From Streptomyces microflavus (GTDB lineage Bacteria; Actinomycetota; Actinomycetes; Streptomycetales; Streptomycetaceae), in assembly GCF_014650075.1 (NCBI RefSeq), contig NZ_BMUG01000008.1, positions 1-64,000 of the forward strand: a stretch of 64,000 bases of DNA. The letters run 5' to 3'. The position numbers were made by a program, and so were the translations under genes. The notes under the pieces are model-generated. The model was given only the letters and a program-made list of their open reading frames with translations, searched no databases and was not told where the DNA came from. Below, one piece after another: positions 59,294 to 64,000 of this stretch. The first letter of the stretch is position 1. Each line of letters begins with the position of its first letter.

Positions 59294-62200
59294 CCAGCGC
59301 AGTCCACCTCGCACCCCACCAGTCCCCGGACGGCGGCGACCCACCGCCCGGCAGACCGGTCGACGAACCGGCGGCGCCCCGTTCACGGCGCTGGCTCCTG
59401 GGGTTCTGGGCCACGGTCTTCGTGGCGTTCCTGGCGGTGTCGCCGGGACGCATGACGTTCGACACCAAGCTCGGTGTCGTCGTGGATCCCGGGCGGTTCC
59501 TCGGCGACCTGGGCGAGCTGTGGCACAGCAGGTCCGGGTTCGGCGGGATCTCCGACCAGTACATCGGCTACCTCGTGCCGATGCTCCCGTACTACGGCCT
59601 GGCCGATCTGCTGCGGGTGCCGACCTGGCTCGCGGAGCGGCTCTGGCTGTCGCTGATCGTGGCGGCCGCCTTCTGGGGTGCGCTGCGGCTCGCCGAGCGG
59701 CTCCGCGTGGGCTCCCCGGCCACCCGGCTGCTGGGCGCGCTCGTGTACGCGCTGTGGCCGACGTACACCATCGTGGTCGGCTCGACGTCGGCCGCCGCCC
59801 TGCCCGGCGCGCTGCTGCCGTGGGTGCTGCTGCCGCTGACGAACCCGCGCCTCGCGCCGCGTATCGCCGCCGCCCGTTCCGCGCTGCTGATCCCGCTGAT
59901 GGGCGGGGTGAACGCGGCGTCCACGCTGGCCTCGCTGCTGCCGGTCGGGCTCTATCTGCTGTCCCGGCCGGGCGGCCCCCGTAAGCGGGCGTTGCTGCTC
60001 TGGTGGATCCCGGGCGTGATCCTCGCGACCGCCTGGTGGATCGTTCCGCTGCTGCTGCTGGGCACCTTCGGCGAGAACTTCATGCCGTACGTGGAGTCCT
60101 CGTACACCACGACGACGACCATGTCGGCGACCGAGGTACTGCGCGGCGCGGGCAACTGGGTCGGCTACCTGAACTTCGGTGAGGCCTGGCTGCCCGCCGG
60201 CTGGACCGTCGCCACGGCGACCGTCACCATCCTGGGTTCGGCGCTGGCCGCCGCCCTGGGTCTGGCCGGGCTGGCCCGGCGCGATCTGCCGGAGCGCCGC
60301 TGGCTGGTGCTGACCGTGCTGTCCGTCGCGCTCATCACGCTCGCCGGGTACGGCGGTGCGCTGGGCGGTCTCTTCCACGGGACCGTGCAGGGGTGGCTGG
60401 ACGGCTGGCTGGTGCCGTTCCGGAACATCTACAAGTTCCAGACCGGTCTGGGCCTCGCCCTGGCGCTCGGCGTGGCGCACATCGCCGCCGTCGCCTCGCT
60501 GCGGGCCCAGCGCGACGAGCGGGTGCCGGTCCGGGCGCGCCGGCTGGCTCCGGTGATCGCCGCCGTACTCGTGCTGCCGGGCCTGGCCTGGCCGTACGTC
60601 AACGGGTCGATCCTGCAGCCCGGTTCGTTCAAGGAGATCCCGGACCACTGGGCGAAGGCCGCGGGCTGGCTGAAGGAGAACTCGGCCGACGACCGGGCCC
60701 TCGTGGTCCCCGCCACCGCGCACGGCATCTACACCTGGGGCTCCCCCATCGACCAGCCGCTGGACGTGCTGGCCGACACGCCGTACGCCCAGCGCGACTA
60801 CGTCCCCTTCGGCACGCCGGGCAACCGGCGGGCGATGGACGCCGTCGAGCAGGCGCTGACGTCCGGGGGCCAGGTCCCCGGACTGAGCGAGTACCTCAAC
60901 CGGGCGGGGCTGCACTACGTCGTGGTCCGCAACGACCTGGACCCGGACCAGCTGGGGTACGTCCCCACCACCACGGTCAAGCGCACCCTGGAGGCGTCCG
61001 GCTACAAGCGGGTCACCGGCTTCGGCCCGGTGATGACCGGCGGCCGCATAGCCAACGACACACCGGTGCAGATCGAGGGCCTCTACCCGCGCCAGAGCGC
61101 GGTGGAGATCTACGAGCCGCCCACCGAGACCCAGCGTCCCGGGCGGGCGACCATCGCTCCCGTCTCCTCGACCGCCGTCGTCAGCGGCGGCCCGGAGTCC
61201 CTGCTGCCGCTCGCCGCGAGCGGCGCCCTGGACGGCCGGCCCACCGTGCTGGCGGGCGACGCCCACCCGGGTGTGGGGAAGCCGTCGCTCTACGCGGCCG
61301 GTGACGGACTGCGCCGGGCCGACACCCGGTTCGGCCTGGTCAACACCAATACGTCACACACCTATACGGCCGACGAGCGCAACGCTCCGGAGTCGGAGCA
61401 GGACCCGGGTGCGGCGCCGCGCCAGATCCTGCCGACCGAGGGCAAGGAGCACCAGACCACGGCGGTGCTGCGGGGCGCGAAGTCCGTCAGCGCCTCGTCC
61501 ATCGGCAACTGGCTCTTCCATCTGCCGCAGTACGACCCGGCCAACGCCTTCGACGGCAACCCGGAGACCGCCTGGGCGGAGGGCTCCGCCGCCTCCCCCG
61601 AGGACGAGTGGGTACGGATCGACTTCTCCGGCTCGCAGGAGCTGCCGGGCTCGTTGCAGCTCACCCCGCTGCCCAGCGGCGGCGTCCGGGCGGCGGCGAC
61701 CGAGGTGCGGGTCGAGACGGACCAGGGCTACAAGGACAGCCCGGTCCGCCCCGACGGCTCGCCGCAGGAGGTGGCCGCGCCCGCCGGGCCGGCCGCGTGG
61801 CTGAAGGTGACGATCCTCAAGTCCCAGCAGGGACGCCCCGGTCTCACCGGCGCCGGGTTCACCGACATCGCCATCCCCGGCGTGCAGGTGACCCGGATGC
61901 TGGAGCTGCCCTCCGACGCACCGCGTGAGGGGGCCGACTCGACGGTCTACTCGCTGAAGCGCGGCAGCGACCCGGGCGGGCTCTCCGCCGTGGCCGCGGA
62001 GACCGGTCTGCACCGGCAGTTCACCGCGGGACAGGCCGGCCGGTACACGGTCGCCGCGAGCGCGGTGCCCGTGCCGGGCGAAGCCCTCGACAAGCTGCTG
62101 TTCGAGCTGACGGGCGAGCGCGACAAGATCCTGGTGAGCGCCGACTCCACGGCGCGTCTGGGCACCAACCTCAGCGCGCGCAACCTGACGGACGGGGACC

Positions 62201-63669
62201 TCACCACGGCGTGGATCGCGGGCGACCGTCCCGTACTCCACCTGTCCTGGCCGAAGAAGACCCAGATCGGGGAGATCGTGTTCGCGGCGGCCGGCGGGAT
62301 CTCGACCCGGCCCGAGCAGGTCCAGATCAGCTCGCCGGACGGCACGGCGGTGGCGGCGGTGGACGAGAACGGCATGGCCCGCTTCTCGCCCATCACCACC
62401 GACAGGATGGACATCACCATCTCGCGGCAGGCCCCGCTCGCCGTGCACAACCCGTTCGCCGGCGGCCAGTTGCAGCTGCCGGTCGGGCTGAGCGAGGTCT
62501 ACATCCCCGCGCTGGAGCAGTTCCGCTCCCCGCAGCCCGACCCGGAGAAGGAGTTCAGCCTGCCCTGCGGTCAGGGGCCGGTCCTCTCCGTCGGCGGCAC
62601 GCTGATGGAGACCAGGGCCGAGGGCCGGATCAGGGACCTCACACAGCGTCGGCCCATCGCGGTCTCCCTCTGCTCCGAGCAGTCCCAGGTCGAGCTGGGC
62701 GCTTCGACCCACACCGTGGAGGCCGGTGACGCCGGTCCGCTCGCCATCACCGATGTCACGCTCTCCACGGGCGAGACGAAGGCCCCGGCGGCCACCGCCC
62801 GGACGGTCGACGTCAAGGAGAGCGACGGTGACCGGCGCACGCTGACGGTCGGCGCCGGGGAGGCCTCGTACCTCCAGCTCCACGAGAACCACAACAAGGG
62901 CTGGAAGGCCACGCTGAACGGCAAGGAGCTGACGCCGCTGCGGATCGACGGCTGGCAGCAGGCGTGGCTGGTCCCCGAGGGCGAGGGCGGCACGGTCACC
63001 CTGGAGTACGAGCCCGCGCGGATCTACCAGGCCGGTCTGATCGGGGCCGGGGTGCTGTTCCTGGTCCTGGTGGGGCTCGCCGTCGTACGCCGCAAGGGCT
63101 CAGGACCGACGGCCGGTTCGCACGAGGGGTCGCCCGAGGGTTCGTACGAGGGTGACGAGCAGCAGGTACCGCCGGGTCCCGGGCTGATCCTGGGCACGGT
63201 GGCGCTGACCCTGGTGGGCATCGTGATCGCGGGACCGGTCGCCCTGGTGGTGCCCGTCCTGGCCGTACTCGCCCACTTCCGCCCGTCGTTGCTGGCTCCC
63301 GTCGCCTTCGCGGCGATGGCCGCGGCCGGAGTGGTCGTGGCCGTCACCACCGGGGAGTTCACCGCCACGGACAAGGGCGCCTTCGGGGCGACGGCCCAAC
63401 TCCTCGCGCTGATCGCCCTGTTCGCCGCACTGGTCACGGTCGGGGCCGCCCCGAGCAGGGGCAGGCGGCGATCGGGCCGGGGTACGGAGCCGGTGGCCGC
63501 GACGGCCGGCGCAGGGGACGGGGGCGGGGACCCGACGATCCCGCTGCAGGCGGCGCAGCCGTCCGGCCGGACCCTCTCCGCCGACGCCAAGCGACCGCGC
63601 ACCGACCCGCCCACGGGCGGTCCGGACGGCCCGACTCCGCCGCCCGGCAGCGGAGGATCCACCGGATGA
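59290..63669 (+). CDS. AftD-like alpha-(1->3)-arabinofuranosyltransferase family protein
   Basis: A 1459-residue membrane glycosyltransferase of GT-C type. Residues 1-430 and 1245-1400 contain many membrane helices. The first outer loop has the conserved acidic start (SPGRMTFDTKLGVVVDPGRFL). The large outer region carries two discoidin-like carbohydrate-binding parts (ANAFDGNPETAWAEG near 755-770 and SARNLTDGDLTTAWIAG near 965). AftD in mycobacteria adds arabinose to arabinogalactan and lipoarabinomannan. Streptomycetes have no classical arabinogalactan, so the substrate must be another envelope glycan. The tail is Pro/Gly-rich. The stop overlaps the next gene (ATGA). Confidence 0.9.
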   Translation: MTSAVHLAPHQSPDGGDPPPGRPVDEPAAPRSRRWLLGFWATVFVAFLAVSPGRMTFDTKLGVVVDPGRFLGDLGELWHSRSGFGGISDQYIGYLVPMLPYYGLADLLRVPTWLAERLWLSLIVAAAFWGALRLAERLRVGSPATRLLGALVYALWPTYTIVVGSTSAAALPGALLPWVLLPLTNPRLAPRIAAARSALLIPLMGGVNAASTLASLLPVGLYLLSRPGGPRKRALLLWWIPGVILATAWWIVPLLLLGTFGENFMPYVESSYTTTTTMSATEVLRGAGNWVGYLNFGEAWLPAGWTVATATVTILGSALAAALGLAGLARRDLPERRWLVLTVLSVALITLAGYGGALGGLFHGTVQGWLDGWLVPFRNIYKFQTGLGLALALGVAHIAAVASLRAQRDERVPVRARRLAPVIAAVLVLPGLAWPYVNGSILQPGSFKEIPDHWAKAAGWLKENSADDRALVVPATAHGIYTWGSPIDQPLDVLADTPYAQRDYVPFGTPGNRRAMDAVEQALTSGGQVPGLSEYLNRAGLHYVVVRNDLDPDQLGYVPTTTVKRTLEASGYKRVTGFGPVMTGGRIANDTPVQIEGLYPRQSAVEIYEPPTETQRPGRATIAPVSSTAVVSGGPESLLPLAASGALDGRPTVLAGDAHPGVGKPSLYAAGDGLRRADTRFGLVNTNTSHTYTADERNAPESEQDPGAAPRQILPTEGKEHQTTAVLRGAKSVSASSIGNWLFHLPQYDPANAFDGNPETAWAEGSAASPEDEWVRIDFSGSQELPGSLQLTPLPSGGVRAAATEVRVETDQGYKDSPVRPDGSPQEVAAPAGPAAWLKVTILKSQQGRPGLTGAGFTDIAIPGVQVTRMLELPSDAPREGADSTVYSLKRGSDPGGLSAVAAETGLHRQFTAGQAGRYTVAASAVPVPGEALDKLLFELTGERDKILVSADSTARLGTNLSARNLTDGDLTTAWIAGDRPVLHLSWPKKTQIGEIVFAAAGGISTRPEQVQISSPDGTAVAAVDENGMARFSPITTDRMDITISRQAPLAVHNPFAGGQLQLPVGLSEVYIPALEQFRSPQPDPEKEFSLPCGQGPVLSVGGTLMETRAEGRIRDLTQRRPIAVSLCSEQSQVELGASTHTVEAGDAGPLAITDVTLSTGETKAPAATARTVDVKESDGDRRTLTVGAGEASYLQLHENHNKGWKATLNGKELTPLRIDGWQQAWLVPEGEGGTVTLEYEPARIYQAGLIGAGVLFLVLVGLAVVRRKGSGPTAGSHEGSPEGSYEGDEQQVPPGPGLILGTVALTLVGIVIAGPVALVVPVLAVLAHFRPSLLAPVAFAAMAAAGVVVAVTTGEFTATDKGAFGATAQLLALIALFAALVTVGAAPSRGRRRSGRGTEPVAATAGAGDGGGDPTIPLQAAQPSGRTLSADAKRPRTDPPTGGPDGPTPPPGSGGSTG

Positions 63670-64000
63670 CCGCCACGCATCCCGCCCGGCCGTTCGCGGC
63701 CGGGCGGCTGCCCCGGGTGCCGTTCCCCGTCGTCGACGAGGTGGACCGGCACTGCGCCCAGGACGCCGAGCCGAGCACCATCCACATCGAGATCCATCTG
63801 CCCGGCCGACTGGAGGAGGACCGGCTGCGCGCCGCGTTCGCCGCGTCGCTGGCGCTCCATCCGCGGGTGCTGATGCGTGAGCGGCCGCGCGGCCCCTTCG
63901 CCCGCCGTTACGAGTGGGAGCTGACGGCCGGACCGGACCGGGACCCGGTGGGCTTTGCGCCCGCCGCGCCCGGGGCGCTCGACCGGGCGCGGGCGGAGTC
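63666..64000 (+). CDS. Condensation-domain-type acyltransferase, N-terminal part
   Basis: The gene continues past the right window edge; 111 residues are visible. The start, FPVVDEVDRHC and IHIEIHLPGRLEEDRLRAAFAASLALHPRVLM, matches the N-terminal strand and helices of condensation-type enzymes (PapA and nonribosomal peptide families). The HHxxxDG active site would lie beyond the edge. It overlaps the AftD stop by four bases. It probably acylates a sugar or lipid of the glycan made by the cluster. Confidence 0.78.
   Translation, partial: MTATHPARPFAAGRLPRVPFPVVDEVDRHCAQDAEPSTIHIEIHLPGRLEEDRLRAAFAASLALHPRVLMRERPRGPFARRYEWELTAGPDRDPVGFAPAAPGALDRARAE

Noticed and set aside
63666..64000. Condensation-domain start as the beginning of a nonribosomal peptide cluster
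   Set aside because: No adenylation or carrier-protein gene is in view, and the upstream genes form a glycan operon coupled to it; a PapA-like acyltransferase is the simpler reading.

Overview
The window is high-GC actinobacterial chromosome, almost certainly from a Streptomyces. The signs are third-position G/C saturation in every gene, many GTG starts, GTGA/ATGA stop-start overlaps, probable leaderless genes, and actinobacterial families (DUF5134, DUF6421, DUF3068, LVIVD, DUF305, PucR regulators, AftD-like glycosyltransferase). I see no rRNA, tRNA, insertion sequence, integrase, CRISPR array or origin. Gene content looks like core or sub-core chromosome with several multi-gene modules.

Layout. 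1-3242: minus-strand etfB-etfA (etfA cut by the window edge), a flavin reductase, a thioredoxin, and a plus-strand acyltransferase. 3285-7217: a transglutaminase-like gene and a tightly coupled operon DUF6421 - SDR - threonine aldolase with a dyad over its promoter. 7512-14408: phosphodiesterase, acetyltransferase, DUF5134 plus an M56 protease, PAP2 phosphatase, a 59-residue protein, and the divergent LVIVD / DUF305 lipoprotein pair. 14540-23976: ferredoxin-NADP reductase, methyltransferase, acetyltransferase, cupin, BNR-repeat protein, uracil-DNA glycosylase coupled to an N-acetylglucosamine-kinase-like gene, a chelatase-like protein without its active-site histidines, and a beta-propeller lactonase. 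24139-29563: FUSC transporter with a terminator-like leader, Lrp regulator, HAD hydrolase, Ser/Thr kinase, aldo/keto reductase. 29680-32147: secreted GH18 chitinase and GH16 glucanase. 32463-41039: LigD-type phosphoesterase, a 1659-residue HEAT protein, geranylgeranyl-reductase-like flavoprotein, AlkZ-like glycosylase.

41150-47615 is the most interesting stretch. A BlaI-type repressor and a BlaR-like M56 protease sit among tatA, a pair of CNNM/CorC membrane proteins and two TerD proteins. Three matching 16-bp dyads (core TCTACA-N4-TGTAGA) lie before tatA, before the CNNM pair, and between blaI and terD. Each overlaps a -10-like hexamer. This suggests one local protease-repressor regulon covering Tat export, ion transport and tellurite/stress proteins.

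47696-55930 is a monoamine (ethanolamine or gamma-glutamylated amine) utilisation cluster: gamma-glutamyl hydrolase, amino acid permease, FadR-type regulator, GlnA4-like ligase, aldehyde dehydrogenase, SDR, PucR regulator and a small DUF2613-like membrane protein. 56117-64000 is an envelope glycan cluster: DUF3068, GT4 glycosyltransferase, methyltransferase, AftD-like arabinosyltransferase and a condensation-domain acyltransferase, the last four joined by 4-bp overlaps.

Intergenic DNA carries further structure: three-copy tandem arrays with a period near 32 bp, three of them starting at a stop codon; a perfect 26-bp inverted repeat; two DasR-like dre sites; a LacI-type operator; and several hairpin terminators between convergent genes.
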